Assembly (NCBI GenBank): GCA_037447655.1
Contig: JBBHKE010002628.1
Span: 150,281 to 187,227 of the forward strand
Direction of reading: 5' to 3'
DNA: 36,947 bases
Source: Zygnema cylindricum
Taxonomy: Eukaryota; Streptophyta; Zygnematophyceae; Zygnematales; Zygnemataceae
Part shown: positions 21,911 through 32,649 of the stretch, one piece after another
Layout of the letters: each line of letters opens with the position of its first letter
Position numbering within the stretch: the stretch's first letter is position 1
The notes under the pieces: model-generated
Database searches by the model: none
What the model was told of the DNA's origin: nothing
What the model saw: only the letters and a program-made list of their open reading frames with translations
Translations under genes and position numbers: made by a program

Positions 21911-21959
21911 GTTATATTTAACTAACCTCAGTTAAAACACATTTCATTCTCAAGACGCG

Positions 21960-23217
21960 ACTTCTATATTATTATCCCTCCTATACCTTTTGAAAAACTC
22001 ACAATATTTATCTTCTAAATTTAACTTATCTTCTGGCCTTCCTAGATAATGCACTTGCTAGAACATAGTATTGTCGACCTTAAACCGTTAAACAATCCAA
22101 TCTATTACCCATCTGTGAACCTCATGTTCTATAATTATTGAGGGATCCAATTCCAATTCTCCTTCAGTTGGTTGAAGATTTGCTGGTTTCTACTGGCTGA
22201 TGTGTATCACTAGATGAATTTTTGTTGAAGGCGGAAAGTCCAATTTGGCAGCAACTGACGATATCATCTCGATTACAGTAATTGGTCTGATGTACTTAGG
22301 AGCAAATTTCTCATTAGGATCCGTTTGTCCCTCGATCTTGCACTTGTAATGAGTTGTTGAAAGCCAAACCTTGTCACCTGTGCTTACCATCCAATCACCC
22401 TGTTTGCGGTTAGCATTTAGATCTTGCCTTATTTTTGCCTCCACTAATGCAATCCGGACTGTTTTCCAAACCGCTTGAATGTATTACCAAAATTCCGTTC
22501 TAAAACCCCTTTCTCTTCAGTAACCCCTGTTATTAACTCTAGTGCTACTCTCGGTTGGTATCCGTATGCAACTTCAAACAGTGAGAATCCTGTGCTACCA
22601 TGTTTACATGAATTGTATGCAAATTCCATTAATGGCAGTTTAGATTCCCATGTGTTCTGAACTCCACTGCAAACAATCCTAAGCATTTCTTCCAGTGTAC
22701 GTTTCATCCTTTCTGTCTGTCCATCTGTCTGAGGATGATAAGAGGTACTCATATTTAATTTCGTGCCTAAACTTTGCTGCAATTTTTTCCAAAATGCAGA
22801 CATAAATTTAGAATTCCTATCATTGACTATAGACAGGGGAACTCCATGATGTTTGACCACGTTGTCAAAATATAACTTTGCAATATCTACAATTGAATGC
22901 GTAGTTTTGCAATGGATAAAGATTGCCATTTTATTGAACCAATCGACTACAACCATGATACTGTCATTTCTTCTAGATGTAGTTGGTAACCTGACAATAA
23001 AATCCATACTGACAGATTCCCATGGTCTTTCGAGAATATCTAAAGGTTTTAAGAGACCTCTAGGTTTCTGGCTACTAGGTTTACTATGTTGGCAATCGAC
23101 ACAACTTTCCATGTGTTTCGACACCTCCTTTGCCATCCCTGGCCAAAACAATCTATACTGCAACCGACTAAGAGTTTTATCGTGACCTAGATGTCGTAAA
23201 TGCTCATGGGCTTCCAC
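21960..23217 (-). pseudogene. integrase with chromodomain remnant
   Basis: The frame at 22444-23217 holds a nearly intact integrase. It has the HHCC zinc finger (HEHLRHLGHDKTLSRL, then CVDCQHSK), then the catalytic core with D72 (SMDFIVRLP), D133 (VNDRNSKF) and E169 (DGQTER), D to E separated by 35 residues as expected. The frame shifts at 22444 to 22190-22444, which carries GDKVWLST and FAPKYIRPITVIE, the linker that follows INT in chromoviruses. Further down, broken by stops, VIDWIV and YLGRPEDKLNLEDK resemble a chromodomain, which steers insertion to particular chromatin. Catalytic residues survive, but the frame does not. Confidence 0.92.
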
Positions 23218-24659
23218 TAAAAGTTGTTTTGTTAAGTCTCACATTTTATGAATGCATAACCTATCCCTTGATCGCAAATACAGTAAACCATCTCCTATTC
23301 TAAAGTTATTGACATGCCCCTCATTCAATGGGTCATAATTCCCTCCCGAAATATTCTTGCAAATCACAGCAAAATAAAGATCTTTATGATAACCATTTCT
23401 AACAGCATCTCAAAACAATTCATCCCGAACCATCACCCTTATTTCAAAACATCTATTTAAAGGATCTGCGACCACATTTGTCTTTCTAGGAATATGTTTA
23501 ACATTAAATTTGAAATATGCTAATTTTTGCATCCACCTAACTTGTCTGCCAGTCATAATATGTGCATCACTTAATCATCGTATGCATCACTTAATCATCG
23601 TAGATAGGAGAGTGCCTTATTATGACAGTGAACTGTAAATTATTTATTATGCAAATAACAACGCCATTTCAACAATTCATGAATAATTGCAAGCAAATAT
23701 TTTTCCTGTGCTGGATAGTTTTTTTCAGCATCATTAAATTTCCTGGACTCAAAAGCCATAGGATGAAAATATTTGCTTACTTTTTGACTTATGACGGCAC
23801 CTAGACCTTTATCAGATGCATCAGTACTGATCAGAATTTCAAATTCCCTAGCAAGATCAGGATACACCAGTGTAGGGGCAGAGGTCAACTTCCCTTTTAG
23901 TTCCTCGAAAGCTCTCGCTTGATCAGCTCCCCACACAAACGTCTCCTTCTCCCGAAGTAAATCCGTCAATGGTGCGGCGATCATACTGAAGTTCTTGATA
24001 AATTTCTTGTAATAAGTGGCCAATCCCAAAAATGATCTAACTTCTGTGACATTAGTGGGTTGCTTCCAATTTTATATTGCAATAATTTTGGATGGATCTG
24101 TTTTAACACCTTCCCCACTAACTATGTGTCAAAAAAATAATTGATCACTTTTAAAAAAACTGGATTTTTACAATTTTCCATATAACTTTCTTTCCCTTAA
24201 CCTTTCCAACACTTTCCTTAGATGAATTACATGTTGTTCTTTAGATTCGATGTAAATTAAAATATCAACTATAAACACCTGAACAAACTCATCTATATAA
24301 TCTGAAAATGTTTGGTTCATTAATCTTTGATAAGTAGGTGGTCCATTCGTCAAACCAAATGGCATCATTATCCATTCAAAATGACCGACTCTAGTTCTAA
24401 AAGCAATTTTATCAACATATTCATTTCTAATTAGCACTTGATTAAAGCCACTACGCAGATCAATCAAAGAAAATAATTTTGCACCTTTCAAACGATCTAT
24501 CAAATCAAAAATTAAAGGTAACGGATACTTATCCTTCACCGTAATCTCGTTCAGACTACGATAGTCGACACACATTCTCAACGTTCCGTCTTTTTTTTTT
24601 ACAAAGAGAACTGGTGCTCCATACGGTGATTTGCTGGCCTGCATATGTCTCTTCTCCAA
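23217..24659 (-). pseudogene. reverse transcriptase and RNase H
   Basis: 24168-24659 contains RT fingers and palm: KKDGTLRMCVDYRSLNEITV, then FSLIDLRSGFNQVLI, then PFGLTNGPPTYQRLMN. The catalytic box, normally YxDD, reads FIVD (residues 129-132, near 24264-24275), so the first of the two catalytic Asp is Val: GTT where GAT is expected. After a frame break, 23640-24029 contains the thumb and RNase H start (MGLATYYKKFIKNFS, then STDASDKGLGAVISQ, where D is catalytic). HIPRKTNVVADPLNR near 23460-23500 is the RNase H end before the integrase. The protein would make element cDNA; the Asp loss alone would abolish this. Confidence 0.93.
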
Positions 24660-25121
24660 AAAGCTCCTTGATCTATTTCAATAACTCCTCTTGCTCAAAG
24701 AAGCTATACTTATAAATTCATGTGACAAGAGGATTACCTCTAGGTTGAATGTTAATAACATGTTCCACATCTCAGGAAGCTGGCCTCTCTGAGGGTAAGT
24801 CACTTGGGAAAACATCTCTAAATTCAAAAATCAAATTTTTAACAGCAGCATCAGATGTATTAATGTCAGTTACAAAATCAGATTTTTGTTTTTCATGAGT
24901 TTTAGTGGTGTCTGATTTAGGAATGACATCAATGTTAGTGTTTTCTCCCCCCCTTAATCAATAAATGCCTTAGTTACTAATAACAAAAAAACATGATTTG
25001 TTGTATCTTTTAAATGCTTTTTAAATTGTTTAGCAAAAATCAAACCTTCCACTCCCAACTTGGTTATGTTATTTATATGATTCTTATGCAACTTCTTCGA
25101 AGGTAATGCTTGCAAAACCTT

Positions 25122-25658
25122 CTAACCGTTTTCAGACTTCACTCTCAAGGTGTTAGTTTCCCAATTAATTTGAGGGTTATGTTCAGTTAACAAAGGCTTT
25201 CCCAGTATTAGCTCCTCACTACCCAAATTCATTATTTCACACAAAGCTTTCATTTTATGACCCTGGATATCAACTTCTATTGTGTCAGTTTGTAAATCTA
25301 AAGTGGACTTATTACCATTTGCCACTTGAACATGTAAAGGTTTTTCCGTTACAACTGTAGGAATTTTATTTTCCTCAACAAACTTATGTGAAACAAAGTT
25401 ATGTGTAGCACCTGAATCTACCATAACTCTCAATGGTTTCCCTTCCACTAAAGAATCGAATCTGACGAAACTGTGTCTGTTGTCATCGTTACTTAACTGT
25501 CCTAACATAGGTCTGTTGTTAAGAGTTTCATCAGAAGGATTGTACAAACTATGTATTGGAGTAGGCATCATAATAAATTCAGCTATCCTAGCCTTTCCAT
25601 TCATTAGCTTGCCCTCCACAGTTAACTTCTTAATATGTGGATTCGATCGACTCAACAA
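25122..25658 (-). pseudogene. retroviral-type aspartic protease
   Basis: This 178-codon open stretch contains the active-site motif VMVDSGATHNFVS at about residues 81-93, followed by GSEELILGKPLL, where the ILG of the flap/second-half region is typical. The protease would cleave the gag-pol polyprotein. The frame ends before the RT frame, so gag-pol is no longer continuous. 24660-25121 between PR and RT shows pol-like but stop-ridden sequence. Confidence 0.9.
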
Positions 25659-25665
25659 AGGACTT

Positions 25666-26986
25666 TCAACTAGTCTTTTCCGTTTCCCACCCCTGGTCTT
25701 CCTGCTCAGCTAAGTATAATGCAATATCTTCTTGAAGACCTTCATTGACATCAACTGTTTTAATAGATCCCTTATCTGTACAGTCATTAGCGTAATGATC
25801 TGGACCTCCGCATTTAAAACAAGTGACTTTATTTTTCGGTTTTGTGCACTCTCTACTGAAATGTCCCTCCTCTCCACAGTTATAAAAATTAATTTTCTTC
25901 AGTTGTGCACATTTAGATGCCGTATGACCTCTTTCCTGACAAATAGTGCATATGGGAATGGTAAAATTAGGTTTCTGAGCATTAATGTTCGATTTAGGAC
26001 TCTTAATGTAGTCCCCGTCTATTGTGAAATTTATTCCCCGCATTAACACTCTGTCCACCCCTATGATTTTCCCTGAAGATATTGTGCCTATTAACATGAG
26101 CTACATTCAGGCATTCTTTCTCAAATTCCTCCTAACCCCAGTCTGATACTTCATTGAATTTTCCCCTGAGTGAACGAGTTTCACGATTATACCCCAACTG
26201 ATCCTCTAACTCCAATGACTTATCTTGTTATTCCTTCAAATTAATAAATTTTTGATGTTTCATTTCTGATTTCAGTATAGAATTCAGATAGTTCAAGAAA
26301 TGCAACTTAGCCATTTCATCAGTCAAACCTATGACATGAATGTTAGATGAGTCAAATTCCACAATATAATCTTTCATAGATCAGTCTGCTTACAGTTCAA
26401 CCACTTTTCTTCCATTTTGGATTTATAAGTGACAGACAAGAAACGCGATTTGATCGCGGTTTTAAAAGTTTCCCAATCAGCATTATCAAGAATTAAATTA
26501 GACCTTCTCTGAGTGTAATACCAAATTTGAGCATCACCCTTCAGACAGCTTACAGCAAAAGAAGTGTAATCATCACGATCACAGTTCCTAGATTCCAAAT
26601 AATACTCTATATGAAAAATCCAAGCATCCAACTCATCAATCTTCTCACCATCAAAGGATGGTGCTTCACTAATAGACAATTTTGGATCTCTTTTCTTTTT
26701 AGGTCTATCATGATCATCATCCCTAAAAGTGGCATTCCTTTTACTACTCTCACCCTTTTGGTCATTAACATCATTTTTGGTGTGAATTAAATTAATTAGC
26801 TCCTCCAATTTTTGATTTGAAACATTTCCATCTTCTTTAACATCCTTCAATTCACTTTTCAACTCAGAAATTGTTTCATCCACACCTGCAGCATGATTAT
26901 TAAATATTTTGATCAATTTCACACTACGTTTCTTCAAAACAATCAAAGGCATTTTCCATTTCTCGTTTCCATGCCAAATTTGCCAT
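25666..26986 (-). pseudogene. gag with zinc knuckles
   Basis: The likely start is the ATG at 26986 (MANLAWKREMENAFDCFEET, then stop). The frame resumes in 26374-26952 with the retrotransposon gag domain (SFDGEKIDELDAWIFHIEYY, WYYTQRRSN, WETFKTAIKSRF). The next frame, 25666-26097, carries three CCHC knuckles. CTICQERGHTASKC and CFKCGGPDHYANDC are intact. The middle one, FYNCGEEGHFSREC, lost its first Cys. Gag would form the particle and bind element RNA. Stops between 26374 and 26097 break it. Confidence 0.9.
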
Positions 26987-27703
26987 TATCACAAAAATGA
27001 AACCGAGTAAAAGAAAGATATAATATAATTTCCCAAAGAAATTTGCTCTAGTTTTGAAGTCATCTGATTGCTCCAATCTAAGACTTTTTCGCCTTACCAA
27101 ATCTTTTGAAAAAGATCAAAATCTGAGAAATCAATAAGACATTGAAAGTAAGTTAGTGCAAATTCAATTCTTCAATTTCCTAAACATTGATGCAAAAAGA
27201 TAAAAATTTCCCCACAAATTTTGCAACAGCAAAATTGAAAAGCTCTCAAAGGTAACAATTTAGGGTTTGAAAAGTTTTTAAGTCATTTCTAGACTCCTTT
27301 GCTCTTGAAGAAGGAAAGTGCTCCACTTTCCTTCTCCAACATTAACAAATTTCCCATTTCCCACTACATCAGGATCTTTTGTTCTCTAATCCTCACATCC
27401 TCTCCCTTCATGGCTTCAAGCCCTCCCTCTACACATGAATCATTGCTAGGAGAAGGCAAGTTTGTTAGGCCTCTAGGTAAATGGAGTGAGCTTCAGCGGT
27501 GGCTACAGTGCCCACCCGCCTTAGTCCTTATGACCAAAGCACGCCCCACATCTAACCAGCTGCCGCTGGCAGGGTGATCACTCAGTTTCCCTCCAATCCC
27601 CTACCACTTCACATTGTGGTTCTACCGACACAAGTTAGAGCACCTTCACCGAACACGACAGTCGATATTCGAGTGAGCAAACATCTCCTTGGTTTCTACC
27701 AAA
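26987..27703 (-). other. 5' untranslated leader of the chromovirus
   Basis: Between the primer binding site and gag. No coding frame fits the element's strand; the + strand frame at 27299-27577 is not supported by any motif. Confidence 0.6.
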
Positions 27704-27715
27704 GCTTTGATACCA
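27704..27715 (-). other. primer binding site (initiator tRNA-Met type)
   Basis: The minus strand reads TGGTATCAAAGC two bases inside the 5' LTR. It is complementary to the 3' end of plant initiator tRNA-Met, differing by one base from the usual TGGTATCAGAGC. Confidence 0.88.
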
Positions 27716-27717
27716 TA

Positions 27718-28653
27718 TGTAATAGGATCTCCTACCTCTCATAAATTCCCATTACTTCATTCAATTTCAACCACACATTCCACACATTCGAAAATACAAA
27801 TCCACATTGGAAAGCACTCACATAAGGATAAACTTTAAATTAGAAGAAGCTTTTGTCCACATAACATTAGCTTGGTCTCTTGCCCTCGTGGCTCAAACCT
27901 CCTTGTTAAGGTTTTTTCCTCGACCCTCCACCTTTAATAATTCTATCTCTTAACTACTAAAACACTACTTAGTTTGTGAGAGATTTCAATGCCAAAATGC
28001 GAATGCTCCAATTTGGTTTTAATCGCTTATGACCAAGATCAGTCAGAATTTCCACAAAGTTTTCCAAAGGAAAAGATGTTTACTCTCCTCTTAGACTTCA
28101 CTATTTATCCATCATCGCGTTGGACTTGCCAGGCCAGGGTCAAAGCTCCGTTGAACAGGTTTTACTTGGGCCAATTATTGATCAGCAAGGACTCAAACTG
28201 ACCAATGCAAAAACGTGTGAAATGTCTTACTAACTACGTAACATTTACGTGCAAAAGTGCGCGCCAAACGAGACGGGACTTCGCACGAACGTGCGTCGCA
28301 AATTTTGCACGCGAAACTTCCTACGCAATTCCATAAATTGAAAGTGACGTTTCGTACGAAAAATTGTACGAAACGAACCATCGTGCGTACCAAACGAAAT
28401 ATTGATTTCGTTTAGTACTTTATAAACGTACGCCTTAAATTTCACGGATAGTTTGACCCTTAACCCGTAACAATGAACACCCTATCGTTATTTTGACCTC
28501 GCGCTGTCGCCTAAATACAAGAATCACTATATCTTATAAAATACAACCCCAAATATGTGATTCTTTCATGGACGTCTATCAAATTCAAAACTCTATTTTC
28601 GTAAAACTTAAATACCCATTTATGAACAAGTTCAATCCACAATTACTGTTACA
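27718..28653 (-). repeat. 5' LTR of the chromovirus
   Basis: On the + strand it runs from TGTAATAGGATCTCC to TTACTGTTACA (936 bp), colinear with 20922-21900 and 15553-16520. It contains the U3 hairpin at 28348-28375. Confidence 0.93.
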
Positions 28654-28951
28654 ATCATGAAGTATATGGTGCGTCATAAAGTCAACCAGGCGTCGACGCT
28701 TGTAATCGAGTTACGATTCGTCACGCGAATCTCGCTGACAATGATTTATTCTTTTATAACACGTGGGTATGTAACGGCCAGACAAAATAGACGTCACGCC
28801 AAATTGTCGTGATACCAATGTCGGCCCTATAACGTATAGTATCGTACTTTTCATTTTGGCTTGAAGTTTGGATTCCCTAACGCAACTGTCGGAGCGGCTA
28901 GTGCTATCGCATCACACCTGCCACGTTGTCGTGTTCTCAAAATCCATACAA
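28654..28951. other. unique-looking segment, no gene
   Basis: About 300 bp, relatively CpG-rich, with no open frame of note and no second copy in the window. Confidence 0.4.
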
Positions 28952-29307
28952 TACACCGCGAATCGTAATTAGAGTAAATTACTCTAATTCGGTCGCTCGA
29001 AATTTCCACTCTATCACAAAAAATAGAGTAAATGATTCTATTTTTTTTCGTTATTCTATTTAAGGTAAAGTTTAATTAGCTTTTTTATTTCTAATATAGG
29101 TTTGTTTTAAATAGTATGGAATACGGACAACCTCATACAATGCAAAATTGTACGTTATTAAGTAAAAAAGTAGAAATAATGATTTAATACAGGTCGTTAT
29201 TATGTAACTGCGTTTTAACAAACCGCATAGTGCAAACGTCAAAGTGACAATAAACTGTACGTTTTGCCAAATTTTGTACAAATACCTTATTTCTAGTAGA
29301 GGATATT
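28952..29307. mobile_element. family B element, truncated copy
   Basis: It begins TACACCGCGAATCGTAATTAG with the palindrome TTAGAGTAAATTACTCTAA at 28969-28987. It then matches the reverse of 18600-18947 (CAAACCGCATAGTGCAAACG, CCTTATTTCTAGTAGAGGAT) and stops at 29307, where family A arm sequence begins (CGTCATTTTGTAAAAAACTG). Confidence 0.75.
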
Positions 29308-30202
29308 ACGTCATTTTGTAAAAAACTGTACGTTGGAAGTACACATTGGTACAAGTAAAGTACACCATGAATCGTAACTAGAGTAAATAACGCTTATTCG
29401 GTCGCCCTAAATTTCGACTCTATCACCTTAAATAGAGTGAATGATTCTAGATTTTTATTATTTAAGATAAGGTTTAATTAGCATAAAAAAATTAATTTAG
29501 GTTTGTTTTAAATAGTGTGGAGTACGGAAGACGTCCGATCGTGCAAAATTGTACTTTTATAAGTAGAAAGGTACAAATAATGATTTAATGGAATCGCGCT
29601 CGCACGTGAAATCGCACTAAACAAAAAAATCAATCACATCGAAAAAAATTCGTTCGCATAACTCTCGTCTGTCGACAGCATTGTCGTTAGTGTGAACATT
29701 AACTTATATTTAGCGCGACAAAAATTACTAATGTCATAATGACGTTTAACTATACAGACTCACAGTTTTTGTACGTCTACGTAATTTAGTGTTCATAATT
29801 ACAACGCGGATAATTATTGCCGACATAACCCAATATAGAGTACTTCAATAAATTAGAGTAAGCTTTATCTGTGAAAAAGTTATAACACACAACTTAACGT
29901 TCATAACTCTAATTGTTTTATTTTGTTTTTTAACTTCAATTTTTTCTTTACTCCAATTACAATTCGCGGTGTACCGTTGAGTCTAGATTTGAGGGTCAAT
30001 CGGTTGGACAACTTTGACTTTCAAACTATTTTTTCAACCACTTAAATTTTTGCCGCGCTTGCGAACGGCGAACGTCGACCATCATAATAAAATTAGCAAT
30101 TCACACGGCCGGCGAACGTTTACGGTAACAAAACTACGGCAACAACATGTAAATAAAAGTGTTGCCAACAGTCATTTTTTGTCGTTGCGCAAGCTCCACG
30201 GT
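29308..30202. mobile_element. foldback arm, family A, copy 3, interrupted by family B
   Basis: 29308-29360 and 29974-30202 together follow one arm of copy 2. GGTACAAGTAAAG at 29349-29361 and CCGTTGAGTC at 29974 flank the insertion. The continuation GGTCAATCGGTTGGACAACT and CTCCACGGT matches 12963-13165. No inverted partner arm was found. It ends where an LTR begins. Confidence 0.75.
29361..29973. mobile_element. family B TA-flanked element inserted at a TA in a foldback arm
   Basis: It begins TACACCATGAATCGTAACTAG and ends CCAATTACAATTCGCGGTGTA. TA stands at 29361-29362 and 29972-29973. The uninterrupted site exists in copy 2 at 12935-12950 (AGTGAAATACCGTTGAGT), so the element entered a TA that became duplicated. 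TA duplication is the mark of Tc1/mariner-type transposition. No transposase is present. Confidence 0.85.
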
Positions 30203-30712
30203 TGTAACAGGGTCACAGGGTTGAGTACTTAGTGGCTAGAAACTGGGCTGCTATAGTTGCGGTTGCAGAGCACCGCAGCTGCGATTCCAGACCAGCGCAA
30301 TATAGCAGCATAGCAACTTAGTTGAATAGCGTAGTGCGGCATAGCAACGCAACGTGGCAGTATAGCAACGCCGCAGAATGTAGATTTAACTGTATAGTTC
30401 TAGAAAGATGTCTTGGAAAGATCTTGGTTGACCGTGAAGGTCCACGTGTACACTTGTACAGTGTTAGGTTGATTAGCAGCTAGTTAGTTTAAATTGTGGA
30501 GCAGACGTAGTGAAAAGACAGACTCTTTGAGTAGACTCTTTGAGTAGACCTTTGCAGTGAGCTGCCAACTTGTAATCTTCCTCCCGATTAATAAAGCTTG
30601 ACCTTTCTTTGTGAGTGTTGTGTAATCTTGCTGTTACTACGGGGAGATCCTTTGAGCCTTTCCGCTGTGCATCATAGTGTGTGGTGGGTTACTACCATTT
30701 GGCCCTTTTACA
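30203..30712. mobile_element. probable solo LTR of an unidentified retroelement
   Basis: It begins TGTAACAGGG and ends CCCTTTTACA, inverted ends differing at one base. It contains AATAAAGCTTG near 30589, a possible polyadenylation signal, and the duplicated unit GACTCTTTGAGTA at 30523-30548. It sits at the edge of foldback arm copy 3. The 5-bp flanks ACGGT and CACAT do not match, and no primer binding site follows, so boundaries are probable rather than proven. Confidence 0.6.
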
Positions 30713-30769
30713 CACATGGAGACGCACTTTAAGTGCCAAATTTAATCTTTATGGTTTATTTTTAAATTT

Positions 30770-30860
30770 GTTTCGACACCTCATACATAAATTAGCGTTA
30801 ATAACACTAAATTAGGTTTACATTGATTTTTCTAAAACGCTAATAATGATGGTTGGTGCA
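30770..30860. repeat. small family B-like palindrome fragment
   Basis: TTAGCGTTAATAACACTAA at 30792-30810 is a version of the family B subterminal palindrome, and AAACGCTAATAATGATGG near 30835 resembles a family B right end without its last bases. Confidence 0.4.
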
Positions 30861-30981
30861 ATTGTTTCTAATGTTTCCCATGTGTTTTCTACTAATGCAA
30901 GTTGCTTTGAGACGTCAAGTTCCTCGTCTAAATAAAATTGATGTACGAGTGATTTACACTTTCTTCTATTTCCTAAATCAG

Positions 30982-31184
30982 TACATCGCTCATCGTTATT
31001 AGGGTTAAAAAATTATTAGTGTTAAAGCGGAATTAGAATTGATAATAGTAATTTAGTGCAAGGAGACGTGGTAGATTGTAGTCCAAGTCCTTTAATAATG
31101 TTGTTGACTCTATTTTTTGACTTTTGGCCAAAAAAAAAATCGCGACCGAATTAGTGCTATTAACTAATAATGATGAGCGGTGTA
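30982..31184. mobile_element. short family B-type MITE (203 bp)
   Basis: The left TACATCGCTCATCGTTATTAG and right CTAATAATGATGAGCGGTGTA match at 19 of 21 inverted positions, with TA outermost on both sides. At 203 bp it is the shortest complete copy. Confidence 0.85.
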
Positions 31185-32280
31185 AGTTTAATCTCAAAAT
31201 ATTTATCAACAATGTGCGGCATATAACAAGGATGTCCGAATCGTCTTATTCATCCAGTAAAATAACGAATGTATCAAGTATGTAGAAATCATCAAATAGA
31301 TTTTAGGATTCCTTGTCGTCAGCGTCGTTGCTCCGTCGAAAAAATTAGCCAACTTGGCTTAGATGATGTGTTTGATTCTACTTTCCATGACTATTAATGG
31401 GAGTAAAGGTGTGGTAAAGCTTTCGTTTTCACTAACTTAATAAAGTTTTCTCACCAACTTGTTGAACACTTATTTAGGTCATCGACATTGTTGGTACGGT
31501 TGATCGTTGGCTGAGGATTTCCAAGTACTGATTTTGATTTACTGTTCTCCAAGTATTTACTTCAACCTTGCAAAATAAGTTTCAGATTCTTCACAATATA
31601 GATTTAATCCTGTAACTAAAATGGCGAAACCTGATATTGACCTCTTCTCTCCCCAAGGACATTCTTGCAAATTCCTTTTTTATGACACTTCATTCTTCCT
31701 AATCAAGTTAATAATTGGCTCGGTTGCCCAAATTTTTACATTCACATTTTGTGCATAACTTCTTTTCCATATTAAATGGGTGTAATATAGCTTAAACATA
31801 ACTCACATCAACACTTTTCGAGAAGCTAAATAAACAAGTTACTTTAAAAATGAGAAGAAGAAAGAAGATTGATGGAAGAAAAAAAAGTTTGCAACCTCAT
31901 TAAAAATATTATTTTTTTAATAAACAAAGAGGGGAAGAGATTGGCTGTTTTGCAATTGCACCAAAGCATAGAAAACCATCATAATAATAACCCACGTAGA
32001 AAAAGAAAACAATTAGGTGAACTAACGAAAAGAAGAAAATTAGCAATGATCAAAAAATAATTAATAAATTACATTCTAGTGCCAACACCTAAAAAAAATT
32101 ATTAGAAAAACGGCGCACGGGAAACTTTTCTTCCGCGTAATTTATAGTTGTACGGGAACACTACCGTACGATCATAAATAGACCCGGAAATAAATATAAT
32201 GCGCACTAAACCATCCGCGCCCTAAAATAAAAATAAAAATAAAATAAAATACGGCAACTACTGTACTGTACTGTAAAACC
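31185..32280. other. downstream flank of the kinase gene, no second gene seen
   Basis: Only short frames, including a Lys-rich one at 31869-32060 with no recognisable domain. The part next to 32281 should hold the kinase 3' untranslated region. Confidence 0.45.
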
Positions 32281-32649
32281 CTAACGCGGTCCTGACAAGT
32301 CAATCGGATACGCCTGACTATGCTGCCAATCCGTACTTTGCCCGCCCTCACTAAATAATTGGGAGTTACTACCGGTCCAGTTAGCGCCGCGGGAACTCGA
32401 CAACGGATCGTCTTCTATTAAGGAAATCGCCCCAGAATCGGGATTCTGCCATTGGCTCCAGCGGTCCCCTAAACCCTCGCCTCGCAAAATGACACAGCAC
32501 TCTTTTGTACTCAAGCGCTCCTCCGGTTGTTCCTGCATGCAGAGCGCAGCCAATTGGAGGAGCTCCTCCATTCCCGCGTATTCGTCGGCCGGTACGGACG
32601 GCCCGTGCATAGCTTCACGGAGGCTGTCCTGCTGGAGAAGCGCCACGAC
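32281..32649 (-). CDS. kinase gene, last coding exon
   Basis: Begins after the acceptor TTTTTTCAG at 32650-32658 and reads VVALLQQDSLREAM through LQLAALCMQEQPEERLS (helices of subdomains X-XI; the family's usual invariant Arg region reads EERLS), GEGLGDRWSQWQ and the final YPIDLSGPR, then TAG at 32281-32283. The length and end match the usual SERK/NIK C-terminus. Confidence 0.92.
   Translation of the reverse strand, partial: VVALLQQDSLREAMHGPSVPADEYAGMEELLQLAALCMQEQPEERLSTKECCVILRGEGLGDRWSQWQNPDSGAISLIEDDPLSSSRGANWTGSNSQLFSEGGQSTDWQHSQAYPIDLSGPR

Larger units (their letters stand above)
20922..28653 (-). mobile_element. full-length Ty3/gypsy retrotransposon of the chromodomain (chromovirus) type
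   Basis: All landmarks are present in minus orientation. They are the 5' LTR (27718-28653), tRNA-iMet-type primer binding site (27704-27715), gag with zinc knuckles, aspartic protease, RT, RNase H, integrase, a chromodomain remnant, polypurine tract (21901-21910) and 3' LTR (20922-21900). The domain order PR-RT-RH-INT is diagnostic for Ty3/gypsy, and the C-terminal chromodomain-like stretch points to chromoviruses. Stops, frameshifts and a lost catalytic Asp show it is dead. The two LTRs differ at many positions and by small indels, so the insertion is old. The outer 5-bp flanks (CCGGA and ATCAT) do not match. Confidence 0.95.

Noticed and set aside
22853-23185. 110-codon + strand frame
   Set aside because: Antisense shadow of the integrase.
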